This document shows positions 1 through 11,464 of a DNA stretch of 64,000 nt, one piece after another; the stretch's first letter is position 1; the number at the start of each line of letters is the position of its first letter. Where the stretch lies: the NCBI RefSeq assembly GCF_000143415.4, contig NW_003314269.1:3031060-3095059 (forward strand). Direction: 5' to 3'. A program made the position numbers and the translations under genes. Source of the stretch: Selaginella moellendorffii (taxonomy: Eukaryota > Streptophyta > Lycopodiopsida > Selaginellales > Selaginellaceae). The notes under the pieces were generated by a model. The model searched no databases. It worked only from the letters and a program-made list of their open reading frames with translations, and was not told where the DNA came from.

Positions 1-1678
1 TCTCGTGATGGGTCTGATACTTCATGCAAAGGCCCGGAAGCTCATCGAAGCAAGCCAGTACAGGGAAGCATTGGAAGTCCTGGCATTTGCAGAGGTAAGG
101 ATTAGCAATGCTTGAGATAATTCTCTCACTCTCTTTCCACAGGAATCGTTTTTATTGTGCGACAGGAGTATGATCGAGGTAATACCCCAACTGTTTACTT
201 CTTCCTTCGCCTAGAGACTTTACACTTCTTTTCAGCATGTCGACAATCTGCCATTCTTACAAATTGACATGGTGTGGTGCTTGTTCATGTTGCGTGACAT
301 TGGAGGACTCGGTGTTGCTAAAGAGCGACTGGCCGAAGCACGGAGAGGACTCAAACGTGCGCACGGCGCAAATCTGGAGCGCTTGCGTGTTTTACAAGGA
401 GGATTCTGTCCAGAGCTCGCTATGTATGGCCTTTGGAGTCAGACTGGTCGCGTGCAAAAGTCCTTCGTGTTTTTTTTTTCTTTTTTCTTTCTGGTGCCTC
501 ATTATCTTTTACTTTCGGATTCGTGTCTTGGCTTTTAGACCCATGATCTGATATCTTTCTTCTCTTTGCTTTCGTAGATATGTTCGGCTGGAGCTGCTAG
601 AAGGCGTTGTGGCCTTCCACAGTGGACTCGTCGACGCTGCACGCGCGTCGCTTGAAGCCGCCCAGCAAAAGTTTATCAAGGTACGATTTTCCTGTCACTT
701 GTGACCCTTGAAAGTTTAATCTTTTATACAGCTGCAAGTACCTGATGAATCTTTGGTAATACTAGCTGATATGGGATTCACTACGAAGGAAGCGAAGCGG
801 GGCTTGAGAGTGTCGGGGCAAGATGTGGACCGTGCTGTGGAGTTTGTCATGGAGCAAAGGGATATCGAGAAACGGAAACGTGCCGAAGACGAACAACACA
901 GAAAGAACTTGCGGTGAGCAGAGTGAGAATTCGTGGCATTATTAACTAACACTCGTTCTAATCATGCGTCAAAGCGAGCAAAGGCGTTACGGGAAAACCA
1001 GATCGGGCAAGGCAGTGGATTTGAAGCAGCTAAATGAACTAGTCCCCCTTGGGTACGCTCTTGGTGACTTCTAAAGCTGAGCTTTTGTTTTCTTTTTGTT
1101 CTCGTCAGATATGACAAGCTTCTGATTGCTGAAGCGCTCAAGCAAACTGACAATAACACCGGCCTGGCGATCGACATTCTTACCAATCCAGCGCATCTGG
1201 AAGCTCTGCAGTCGGCGCTTTCTTCCTCCACGACGCGGAGGGGGGTTAGCCACGCCGACGTGTCGGCCTTGATGCAAATGGGCTTCTCCAGGGAGAGAGG
1301 TAAATCCATGAACGAGTGGTGGACTTTACAGAGTTTTTCATGTCGTGTGTTACAGCCACCGCTGCTCTTCAGTCATCGGGTGGTGTGGCCCAGGCCTTGG
1401 AAAAGCTTATTGCGGAGGGAAACAGTAGCAATGAAGCGGCAGTGATGGGTGAAGGACAAGAAGATGAAGAACAACAAGAACAAGCACAAGAACACGGGGC
1501 TGCTGCCGAGGAGGATCAAGCACAAGTTCGCGATGTAGAAATGGAAGATGAGATGGCAGGGAACGTGACAGGAGATGCTTACGAGGAGTATGATCTAGAA
1601 GTAACTCTAGAAGGCAATGCTATTGCCGAGTATTTAAGTTTGGTGGAAGGAAGCTCGTCACAGCCATTGCGAGCTTAG
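1..1678 (+). CDS. NUB1-like UBA-domain protein (3' part; cut at window edge)
   Basis: Homologue of NEDD8 ultimate buster 1, an adaptor that binds NEDD8/ubiquitin-type modifiers and leads conjugates to the proteasome (known of the family). I read eight exons: <1-94, 143-178, 236-423, 578-680, 732-913, 975-1052, 1109-1299 and 1356-1678, giving 398 codons from base 2 with matching phases and GT-AG ends. The start (MGLILHAKARKLIEASQYRE) and the later LELLEGVVAFHSG match the helical region of NUB1. Three UBA-like segments follow: one around LADMGFTTKEAKRGL, one around LVPLGYDKLLIAEAL, and one around LMQMGFSRERATAAL. The tail is acidic and Glu/Gln-rich and ends in TAG at 1676-1678. The N-terminal ubiquitin-like domain, if present, lies outside the window. 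Family assignment is firm; the client is unknown. Confidence 0.87.
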
Positions 1679-1796
1679 ATTTTCAAGTTAGATTCTTTCC
1701 AAGATGATATACACAAAAGGTTTTAAGCTTCTCCATCCAAATGTATTAGAGCGTGTTATGATTCAAAAGAACTAGTGACCCTGTGATTTTGATCTC

Positions 1797-2349
1797 CTAT
1801 GCTGGTGGAGCTTCTCCAACTGGGGGTGCTTCCTCGGGAGGAGGAAGCTGCAATTGGAGCTCCTCAAACTGTGGATCCAAAGGAAGCATATGAGTCACGA
1901 TTTGATAATCCGTAGGCGAGTTCTACCTTTCTACCAAGCTCTTCGTGCGCCGCGACTAGCTCATTGTATTTAAGCTGGAGCTCGTCCCTCTCACCCTTCA
2001 GCTTGGTGTATTCCTCATTCGTGTAACCGCCTAAGTTATGCTGAATGAAACTGGAATGAGAAAACGCAGAGGATCAGAGTAATGTGAGAAAGGAAAAGCA
2101 ATGAAAGACTTACTCTATCGCTAGAGGAGGCTTATCATTCTCTTCATACAGAGCGACAAGAACTGCCACACACACTAGCTTGATCAGACCAAGGGAAGAG
2201 AGGAAAAACAAACAGACCTTTTGTTAGCGAATCGAGCACTCCACTCGCCTCCAAATATTTCCTGAAAGCCTCCTTTTTCGACTCGCTGGTCTGCAGCATT
2301 AAGAGATTTGGAGTAAATGTAGGCAAAAGAAAAAGGAAAGGAGTACCAT
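1797..2349 (-). CDS. c-Myc-binding protein (MYCBP/AMY-1) homologue
   Basis: A 110-residue protein from five exons: 2347-2349, 2218-2290, 2114-2174, 1927-2050 and 1797-1868. The first coding exon is only the ATG, followed at once by an intron; the next exon opens in phase 0 with TSESKKEAFRKYLEASGVLD. This matches the start of animal MYCBP, including the SGVLDxLTKVLVALYEE core, which reads here as SGVLDSLTKVCVAVLVALYEE. FIQHNLGG and a predicted coiled coil (residues about 62-90) follow, then a Pro/Glu-rich tail. Length is close to the 103 residues of human MYCBP. In animals the protein binds MYC and AKAPs and is found in cilia; its plant role is not known to me. The gene ends about 120 bp from the convergent NUB1-like gene and starts about 270 bp below the SMN stop codon. 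Confidence 0.85.
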
Positions 2350-2619
2350 TTTGGAGGATCAGCGTCGTTGTGATCATCCACTTCCGCGCTCTCTCGCCAC
2401 GAACCCTAGGAAGAAAGCCCTGATCCAACCAACGCTCGGCCCAATAAATTAGAAAAAGAGAAATGGGTACTACCCGTGATGGCGATCTGTGAGAGAGAAA
2501 GCCACGGAAAAGAGAGAAAAATAACGAGCAACCACATCACCGTTGGATGCTTGCCGCGTCGGATCCACGGATCATGGTTTTCGATTTTCGCAAATCTTAT
2601 AGATAATCTTTGAATTAAC

Positions 2620-3434
2620 CTATGCTTGTTTGTACAAGTGGCTGCACGGAAAAGATCGCGAAGTGAGGAAACCAGAAATCCTTTTGAGCTTTCCATACCT
2701 TGCAGTGCGAAATCCTGCATTGAACCAAGCGATGAGAACTTCGGCATTGTCTTCGAGCGATAGTTGTTTGTCTAAGAAACAAAACAATAAAACGAGTGAG
2801 AATTCGTGAGAATTCGTGAGAATTCGTGAGAATTCGTGAGAATGAATCTAGAACGACTGGAAGAATCGCAAGAAAAGCTAAGAACAAATGGGAAAATTGT
2901 ACCTGGTGGTAGCTGCGAGAGAGATTGTAGAATTGCGAGCTTGAGCGTCTCGAAAGATGGATCATCCGAGCGAGAGGATTGAGTAGAGCTCGAGTGACAG
3001 CACGAGTGGTGGCAGCAATGGCTTGGCGGAGGAGCGCAAGCATAGGCAGGGACTGGATACACAAATGCCGGGTATGGATATGAGGGATGAGGCTGTGGAA
3101 ATGGATATGGATAGTATGAAGAAGGATCCACGAACGAAGAATCCGCGTGCTGGGACGATCCCTCCGCCGCCGCTTGATCTTGCTGGCTCCCGCTCTCGAT
3201 CTTCTTCTCCTCGCGTCTAGAGAAACGCAAGAAACAAGGATCAAACGATCGCACACTGGAATAACTTACGAAGATTTTCCATCAGACTCCTTCGAGCTAT
3301 GCCTCTCCTGGCAAGAAATAATCGATAAGATCCGCATTGATCGAGGTGGAGCATCGGCTTCTCACCTGATATTTCCCGACCGCGGAGTTGAAAGCGGTGA
3401 TAAGAGCGGCATCGTCCCACGAAGAATCCGCCAT
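2620..3434 (-). CDS. SMN (survival motor neuron) homologue, Tudor-less short form
   Basis: Five exons (3366-3434, 3270-3307, 2903-3216, 2699-2771, 2620-2641) give 171 residues, phases closing exactly. The N-terminus SSWDDAALITAFNSAVGKYQ matches the Gemin2-binding helix of SMN (human WDDTALIKAYDKAV). The middle is a charged linker and then a Pro/Tyr-rich run (about residues 65-95). The C-terminus, NAEVLIAWFNAGFRTASHLYKQ, aligns with the YG-box oligomerisation helix (LISWYMSGYHTGYYMGF type), although its glycine/tyrosine zipper is weak. No Tudor domain lies between these ends, as in fission yeast Smn1. SMN assembles Sm rings on spliceosomal snRNAs (family knowledge). The intron between exons 3 and 4 carries a 10-bp tandem repeat. 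A small Pro-rich protein of another family is unlikely, since both end motifs agree in the right order. Confidence 0.8.
2795..2843. repeat. 10-bp tandem repeat in SMN intron 3
   Basis: The unit GTGAGAATTC is repeated head to tail about five times without change, the last copy ending GTGAGAATG. It lies inside the intron between SMN exons 3 and 4 and adds no coding sequence. Confidence 0.95.
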
Positions 3435-3543
3435 CGCTACTCTCTGCGATAAACCCTAAAACACAACTGGGTCGAGGTTCGATTCCGACAAGCAAAAGTA
3501 ATATACCAAGAATCTTTTTGAAATACAAATTTTAGGCGCGAAG

Positions 3544-6500
3544 TCACAAGTTATGAATGGGAATGCTGGTTTGCGCCTCCAGCGGTTCATCGACGGATTG
3601 ACTCTCGGGAACTACCGGCGCGTAGACAACAGCAGTGCGACAGGGAGAGTAAACTTGGAACGATTGTGGTCGATCGTCATACCATCCCTCCTGTTTGATC
3701 AAATCCAAAAGATCAGCCTCTATCGAGTTGAGTTGTTTTGGACTCACATTTGTGTGGAAGACCGCCGAATGATCTAGCCTTCCAAATCCACCAAATAGTC
3801 GCTCGTCAGTGTCCAACACAACCTAACCAAAACGAGAATGAGGAAGACCAAACAAGCTGGAAGCGGCATACCTTGTAGTTCCCCGGCTTGAGACACCCGA
3901 CACGGTAGTCTGTGTAGCTTTTCTGCCAGTGGAAGTTAAACACGAACACCAGGTCTCCCTTCTCAAACACAATGATCTTGTCGCCTTCGTTCTGCCGGGA
4001 GACGTACTCGTGAGGTGCTACCATAAACTGGTCACAAGAAAGGCAATATAGGTCTAGTTCATTTGATCCGCTTTCGGTACCTCGTATTTTGCCTCGAGTT
4101 GTTGCATCGCGCGATCAAATTCCTGAAGGCCTCGATACCTTAGGTAGTCCGCATCACCCTGCAACGTCCACAACAAGCGCGTAAGAAACTCCTATTTCAA
4201 TTAATACGATACGTACCAGATCGAAACGTCTGCGACACTTATCAAAACTGTTCTTGTTCCCCGGCACAAACTTCCCATTAGGAAGCTTTTGATCAGACCG
4301 TGGAAAATCAATCCACTCTGTACACAGCGAGAAAGAGTTAAAAACAAAGAAACAAATTACAGTAGCATCCACGATTACCTGGGTGTCCAAATTCATTCCC
4401 CATAAAGTTAAGATAACCTTCTCCTCCTAAAGCCATGGTAATCAATCGAATCATCTTATGAAGAGCTATTCCACGATCGATCCGAGGAGTGGAGGGACGA
4501 TCGAGAGCCATATGATCGTACATATCCTGTTCATCAAGTGCATTGGTGACAGCAAACATGAATCTAGCATTTACCTTGTCCATCAGCCAAAAAGCCAAAG
4601 TTTTGTCCCCAACGAGTGCTTGGTCGTGACTTTCAGCATACGAAATACATTTTTCCATCCATCGACGATTGGTTAATGTAAACACGATGTTCCCCATGTT
4701 CCATTCTTCGTCTTTTAATCTGAAAAAAAAAGAAAAGAAAAAGAAAACACAGAAAGTGTAAATCACCCCAATCAAGTTGCAAGGAATCTTACTTCTCCAA
4801 TATGTCTATCCATTTGTCAGCAATAGCCATTTGGAGCCGATAATCGAAACCTATGCCACCATCGGCAACTGGAATACATAATGTCGGCATTCCACTCACC
4901 TGATATACATACCAAAAAGTGCATTAGTACAACAGGGGAAAAAGAAAAAATAAAAGTTACATCTTCTGCAACGGTTATCGTCTGCGGGTACAATGCGTGA
5001 AGCAAATCGTTGGCAAGCATAAGGCAAACCACGGCATCCACATCGGTAGTCATTCCAAAATATTCTGAGTACTGTCCGGTAAAAGTCATCTGATACAAAA
5101 GAAAAAAGAAAAAATGAATCGAAACTGTCGAGATATGACAGAACACTAACCTGCAATCCATGATGTGTATACATCATTGAAGTGATGCCATCAAATCTGA
5201 ATCCATCAAATTTGTACTCTTCCATCCACCATCGAAGATTAGAAAGTAAGAACCTTAACACCTAAAAGAGACAAGAATAAAAAGGCACGCCTGTACTATG
5301 TCCATTATGTAGTGCGTACCTCCCAGCTACTGTAATCAAATAACCGCGAATCCCACATCCAATGATATCCACGAGCTCCAGAATGAAAATACTGCGAGTC
5401 AGTTCCGTCGAACATATTTAGCCCGTCGAGCACATTGTTTGAGCAGTGGCTGTTGTCTCCAACGTGTCAGTCAAAATAAAGTAAAGAGAACCGTCACTTG
5501 CCTGTGAACAACGTCCATCAACACAAAAAGCCCAAGCTCGTGAGCCTTGTCTATTAAACTCTTCAACTCGTCAGGAGTTCCACATCTGCTGCTCACAGCG
5601 AAAAAGTTTGTGACGTGATACCTGCAACAAATGACACGACGTTAGCCACAACAATGCCTTCCACTGTCGAAATTTACCCGAAACTCCCATAGTACGCGTG
5701 CTCCATAACCGCCATGAGCTGCACGGCATTGTATCCGAGCCCTTTGATTCGAGGTAGCACATCATCTCTAAACGCAGAGTAAGAGTTTACTTTCGGCTCC
5801 TGCAAACAGAGAGATCCATGCTTCTAAAGGACTTTATTTTTTAAGTCAGAGATACAAACCGTACTGCTCATTCCAACATGAGCTTCATATACTCGCAAGG
5901 AATTGGGCCGTTTAGGACGTGGATGCTTGAACTCATATCGTTCCTGTGGTAGGGCAGAGTCACAACATCGGACGCGGGATAAAACAGAAAGTAAACCTCA
6001 GGTGGAGGATCATAATAAATTCCATTGTAGGGAATTTCGCCCGGTGCTTGAACTGCAAACTTGATCCATGCTGGAATAGCATCTTTAACACCAGATGCAG
6101 TTTCCATGTGAATCTGTAGGATAGATACACTACACAGTCGACAAATACTAAGAGAGAAAATGCCATACCTTCACTCTGGACCCATGAGGAATCGCAGCAG
6201 AACCATCTGCATTGTTGGGTAGGAAAAGCTCCCATACTCCGTACTCGTTCTGTAAGAACTCGGCCAAGGTATGAGCAGCAAAACTAAAGCGTTTTGTCGC
6301 ACCTTTTTCATCATGTCTGCATTTGGATTCCAGTTGTTAAAATCCCCCATGAGAGATGCTGATTTCGCTGCGGGTGCCCACTCGCGATACGTGATACCAG
6401 CGGCACTGCAAAGACAGCATGAATAAAATATCCGGACAAATATCCTAGTCAATCACACCATTAAAGATGCTTTGAAGCATACGTTCGATTAAAGCCGAAC

Positions 6501-7616
6501 TTCTCATAGCCCCTCGAAAAAGCCTCTAGGCCTCCTTCGTGCTTGTTGATCGCATCAACTTTCGCCTTGTACTGTGAGTACCTAAAACCGCCAGCCAGCT
6601 TTAAGACACATTTCACCACATAAAACTTTTGCAATTACCTGTACTCTAGATGATCTCGGTAGTTTTTAAGGTACGGATCGATTTCGTAGATACGCTGGCC
6701 GTCACCCGGGGGAGGAACAACTTTGGGAAGCGCGGCATCCTGTTCTTTCAACTTCAAACTTCCATCTCTAAAAGCCTGAAGTTAAACAGAATAAGTAAAA
6801 CATGATTTGCAAAACGAGAGAGAGCGAAATAAATCAGATACACCACAGTCCCTCTAAGTCTCCACTGTTAGTTAAGCAAGCACGAAACAGAAAGGTGCTA
6901 AAGCGTCAGTTGTGCAGGACGTATACGAACCACGGAGGAAAAACTAGTTCGCTCGCGGGTAAAATAGGCAAGGAGCAATCTGAGTTTGCACGCCCACAAC
7001 ATCTACCCGACGCCATACATTAAAATCTATACTCGCTTGACGGGCGAAACATTGTCCATACCTGGATTTGCTTGGCAATCTCCATGGTCTGCTCTTCCAT
7101 GCTGTGATCTGCCTTGCTATTAGGCTCCAGTAAATCCTTCGAAGCGGTTGCCGTCGAGGCCGTTGTGGATTCTGCCGGAGAACCAGGATCCGCGCAAGAC
7201 ACCCTCGCTGAGAAATAAAGGAGTGAGACTACCATTTAAAAAAAAAACTTTTTAACTTGACGGTCGTGAATAGTGTTTCCCGTGAACGTGGCAGCTCAAC
7301 GATAACGCTCTTCCTGCCACACAAAGAAGCAAGAAACGCTCAGGACAGAGATTTTCCACATTTTCCACAGAGGAAGGAAATCCGACTCTCCAACCCAATC
7401 TCTAGGAGCGCCTAAGCTAAGGATCTAAGTAGAATCGAAATACTGACCGAGGAGCGGCGATCCACAGCAAAGCGCCACTCTCTTCCTCCGCCGAGCCGAG
7501 GAATGCAGCGCCTGGGACGAGGATGCCGCCGCGCCAATGCCGCCACTACCGCCAATCCCTCTAGGGCAAATGCAAGACGCCCTACCAGCAGGAGCCTGTG
7601 TCACCGACCACGCCAT
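3544..7616 (-). CDS. 1,4-alpha-glucan (starch) branching enzyme, class II type, plastid-targeted
   Basis: Cuts alpha-1,4-glucan chains and re-joins them by alpha-1,6 links to make amylopectin branches in plastids. It has roughly twenty short exons with 50-100-bp introns. Exon 1 (7448-7616) encodes a Ser/Ala/Arg-rich likely transit peptide starting [13 protein letters not shown]; exon 2 is 7062-7207. Next come the SBE signature [18 protein letters not shown] (about 6640-6700), a CBM48 module ([20 protein letters not shown], about 6340-6410) and the GH13 barrel. Visible GH13 motifs are LMDVVHSH (about 5520), GFRFDGIT with the nucleophile Asp (about 5185-5210), VAEDVSG with the acid/base Glu (split by an intron, about 4885-4975) and [14 protein letters not shown] (about 4600-4640). 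The C-terminal all-beta domain runs from [16 protein letters not shown] (about 4020) to the TGA at 3544-3546. I chose the ATG at 7616 because an upstream in-frame TTG is not a normal start. Nothing looks broken. Confidence 0.92.
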
Positions 7617-8037
7617 GGCGCTCAAGTTAAAGCACTGCCCTAAGTGGCAATATAATGCCGCCCTTTACACAGGGACCTTGGCAGGGACACCGCCCCCGCC
7701 ACGTAAACGGGCGAATCTCTGTGCTCCTCCCTACAATTTTTGGCGCCATATTCGAACCTTAGAATCTCCCTTTGGAATATTATTTCAAATTGAGTGTTAA
7801 TATCAATTATTGGAGGGAATTTTTCCATTATTTTCATTGAGTATATGAGTACCACTTTAAGATCTTAGCAAAAGCCTTGGGGAGGCACTTTTCGCGGTAC
7901 ACATGGCAAAACACCATTTCTATGATTTTTACACACATTGTAATATTTAGAAGAGATAATATCTATAGTTCAAGTATAGCAAAGCCCAACCATATATCGC
8001 AATGCTGGATTGGATCGTCTCGTTTTTTTTTTTTTCA
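7617..8037. other. Upstream region of the branching enzyme gene; no gene seen
   Basis: AT-rich below about 7720-8030, with a poly-T run at 8022-8035. It probably holds the 5' leader and promoter of the branching enzyme gene. No open frame resembles a protein, and I could not place a convincing TATA box. Confidence 0.4.
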
Positions 8038-8790
8038 CTTCTTTGAGGAGTCTGCCAGGAACTTCTGGGCGGCGAGGTTCACAGTCTCCGCGATGGAGCG
8101 CTTGGAATTCTTAAGGAACCAAGAAACCAATAATTAGTCCACAGATCATGGAGGGAATTTTCTTTTATGAATAGTAAAATATCAGGAGAAAGAAAAAAAA
8201 AAAAAAAGGAAAGAGAGAAGAGTCCACTCTACTGCCAGGAGGGAGGCTATAATCGATCAAATATTCACTCCTGGCGAGTGAGAGATATGGCACTACTCTC
8301 GCGCGCATTACCCAAAAGCAAAGGCCGGCCCGCCCTTTATCTTCTTGTCTCTGCAAGCTCGCATATTCCAAAAAGAAGGAAAGGAGATCACACCACAATT
8401 CCAGACAACTCACGCACGTAACTTGGAGAGAGGAAGCTCACCGATTTAGATTTTTGCTGCGCCGCATTGTTACTGCCACTGCCCCCGCCCCCAGAGCTGC
8501 ACCCAAGAACAAAAACACAAGAAAAAGGACAAATTAAATTAAATAATGGGGAAGAAGAAAAGCAACTATAAGAAAGAAAGTGAGTGTTTTTATGTGTTGG
8601 AAATTTTCGAGGATGTCAGTACGAGCAAAAAGCGAAGGTTTTGTTTTGGTTTCCCCTCGGCAGCGCTTGTGAAGGAAATTGGAGATGTTTTGCAAGGGAG
8701 TGGGAGGAGGACTTACGTGTTGCTATTGCTGTTATTGTTTGAAGATCCCTTCTTCTTCTGGTCCTGCTGCTGCACATTGCAAACAGATTC
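8038..8790 (-). other. Possible 3' exons of an unidentified minus-strand gene
   Basis: Three blocks on the minus strand have exon-like edges and agree in phase. Block one, near 8718-8769, encodes QQDQKKKGSSNNNSNSNT and ends at a GTAAGT donor. Block two, near 8444-8498, follows CAG and encodes a Gly/Ser/Asn stretch ending QQKSKS before GTGAGC. Block three, near 8037-8112, follows AG and encodes NSKRSIAETVNLAAQKFLAD and SSKK, then TGA. Joined, they would give a low-complexity linker and a basic helical C-terminus. I do not recognise the family and cannot find the start; the last block faintly recalls TAF10-like helices, which is not enough for a name. RNA evidence would decide. Confidence 0.3.
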
Positions 8791-8799
8791 TAATCAGCA

Positions 8800-9507
8800 T
8801 GCAGTATGTCGTGGATTCTGTGCACATTTTTATTTCTACAGCAGGCCAAATGCAATGCAGTTTTCTTCTCCTCTTTTCTTTTTTTTTTCCTTCTTTTTTT
8901 CCTTTTTTCATATTTATTTGTGTGTTCTATCTTCCCCAGATTTTCATGCACCTTCCCAGTTGCATTCAGCAGTACAGCCGTAGTACAGCCACAAGAGAAC
9001 AGAAAACAGACACAAACTTTGTGATGCATTTCAACACAGGTCGCAATCTTCCGCAAGCCACAAGAGAAATTCAAGCAAGCCAGCACCAAAAATTTGTCCC
9101 TCCAAATACACTTGCCGAATCCGAGCAATCATCCACAGAAACAAAATCCAAACGCAAACATCGCAATCTTCGCAAGAAGCTACTGAAAGTGATGAACGAA
9201 CGAAACCACTGACAAACAAAGCCATCCAGAGCAACTTGATTGAGTCACGGGAGATAACGGAGATTCAAGCCACTTGCAATCTCTCTCGCTCAAACGGGAT
9301 GTATCTTCCCAAAAGTGTGGAGAGAGTATCAGGGAGGAGACGCAAAACCTGCTGTTGATCCATCGAGGAAGTGACACAAGGTTTTTCCTTGAGAAGCGAG
9401 CGAATTTATGTGAGGCACACAGCACCGATATTGAGTGACAGCACCGCGGCAGTGCGATCAAAGCCCCGGCCAAAGCCGAGACCTCTCTGAGCGTTACAAA
9501 TAAAAGC

Positions 9508-9539
<32 letters not shown>

Positions 9540-11464
9540 TAGCGTTCAAAACAAAAGCACACAAAAACAAAGCTCTATTATAGCACACACACACACACAC
9601 AATCTCTCTCTCTCTCTCGCTCGCGATCTTATGAAAGATTTCTATGCTTCCTTCTCGAACTTAGCAGCGAGTGAATGCTCTCCTCGACCAGAAATTTCTC
9701 GTCCTCTCTCTTTGGTGTTCTCTTTTGGCACACACACACAGAGAAAACACACATACACTCGCAAATGAGGCAAAAGGCTCCTCGAGGGGAATTATTTTAT
9801 AGCGCAGCAAGTACATTAGCCCAGATATGAACAAGACCACCTTACTGTATCCTAAGTTGTCACATTACCGGAAATAGTAACCCTCACAAACGGGAAGGAC
9901 GTATTATACTTTCTACATTCGACAAAAGGCTCGCTTTGCTCTCGTTTTAGATTGGATTTCAGGAGCAGACCTGCAGCACAGGCTTTTAAAAATCTGATTT
10001 AAAATATTTCAACGTCGGTGGTCTTAGTTACGCTTTGTACGGAAACAGTCGCGCTAAGGGTCAATTCTCAATTATTACTTGTTATTGTTCTTGTTGGTAT
10101 AGTTGATCTTGTGCTTATTAGTTGCGCATGATAAGATTTTAAAATAATAGTATATTGCTGTTGCTTCAAAGTCCACACTACTGTTAACATCAATACATAC
10201 ATAGTCATGTTTGGATTGTTTAAGGCCCAAGCAAAAGCATAAAACTATACTATTTTAAAATATTAGCAAGAAATTATAGGTGGTAAATATATATATGTAT
10301 GTATGTGAACCATGGAACAACCATGGGTGGTAAGGAGAGGGATCCCCAAATGGGCATCGTAATCATATGGTATCATAAGCTTTGGGTGATTAGAAAATGG
10401 GGGTGAGGTCTCCCGGGCGTGGGACAAGGCTTTGCACGCTCACGTTTCGCAAAAGAAAGAAAGCTTTGAGAAAGCTATGCGCGGCGTGGAATCAATGGAA
10501 CCCCATTGGGCGTTGCAAGACCCTCCATAACTTGTCCCGAGTCAAACACAAACACTCCCTCACGCCTTTGAACTCTCCCAAAGGGGGGGACACTTGGCTT
10601 GCTGCTACAAAGCTGGCTGGATAGACATATAGTAAGCACACTTGAGGGCTTGGCAGCTTCTTAAAAGACTCACACTTTTAATTCACATATTATATTTGTA
10701 TTTTAAAATGAATATAAACTCCAGAAAAGAAGAAGAAGTAGAAGAATAAGAAGAAGAAATTATTAAAGAAATGGAAAAGGTTGCATGGAAGCTTCTTCAT
10801 CAGAACCACGAGAAATTCTTATATTCCATTGTATAGTAGGACAAGAACAAAACGCCCCCATTACTATCTGTATGGTGGCCAGAGTGGTCAATGTGCGCTT
10901 GATGGCTGCGCTGTTTGCTCCTACGATTATTTCGTGATGCGCCAAACCATTCGCATGGGAAACAAAGCCCAAACTACACGAGAAAAAAGTTTGCGCGGGC
11001 GGCGAAGAACACTGAATGATTCCCTGCTTTGCTTCGCGACAGGAATCTTACTGGAGTTTTTTTTTTGCACTGCTTGTTTCACTTTCGCTTTATGATCGAT
11101 CATCCCTCCTCCATCCACGCCAGTGCCAACAGCGCCGGGGTTGTCTAGAGATCCAGCGCTTTGAGCACAGCTCGCCTTCTTTCTTTGACACCTTTGTTGC
11201 CGGTCGTGACAACTCAACTTGCGCTATGGAATCACTGCTGCGCTGTCATCACTCTCGGGAATAATAGCAATCTTACTCTTGTGTTTCCCCGTGTCCTGTA
11301 CCGCCTTGCTTCTCTTCTTTTTCGTCTACCACTTTCGCACACACTCGACAAAAGGTCTCTGGTTGGAAGACATAAACAAGTAGCAAAAATTTACAGTGTC
11401 CTGCACAGCAGACAACCATAACGAGAATGACTTTAGAAGAGGAATAGAGAATGTCCTTACCATT
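8800..11464. other. Long stretch without a recognisable gene; microsatellites
   Basis: No credible coding region in about 2.6 kb. A pyrimidine-rich run lies at 8866-8915. A GA/CT and CA microsatellite cluster lies at about 9505-9625, and a short CA run at 9730-9740. 10400-10620 is GC-richer than its surroundings and reads open on the plus strand for 75 codons, but resembles nothing I know. 3' flank of the RIC1 gene lies at the right end. Confidence 0.4.
9505..9625. repeat. GA and CA microsatellites
   Basis: An impure (GA)n block at about 9508-9540, a (CA)n block at about 9583-9600 and a (CT)n block at about 9603-9621 lie next to one another in non-coding DNA. Confidence 0.9.

Noticed and set aside
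8085-8137. Similarity of NLAAQKFLAD to the TAF10 helix
   Set aside because: Too short, and the rest of the histone-fold motif of TAF10 is absent.
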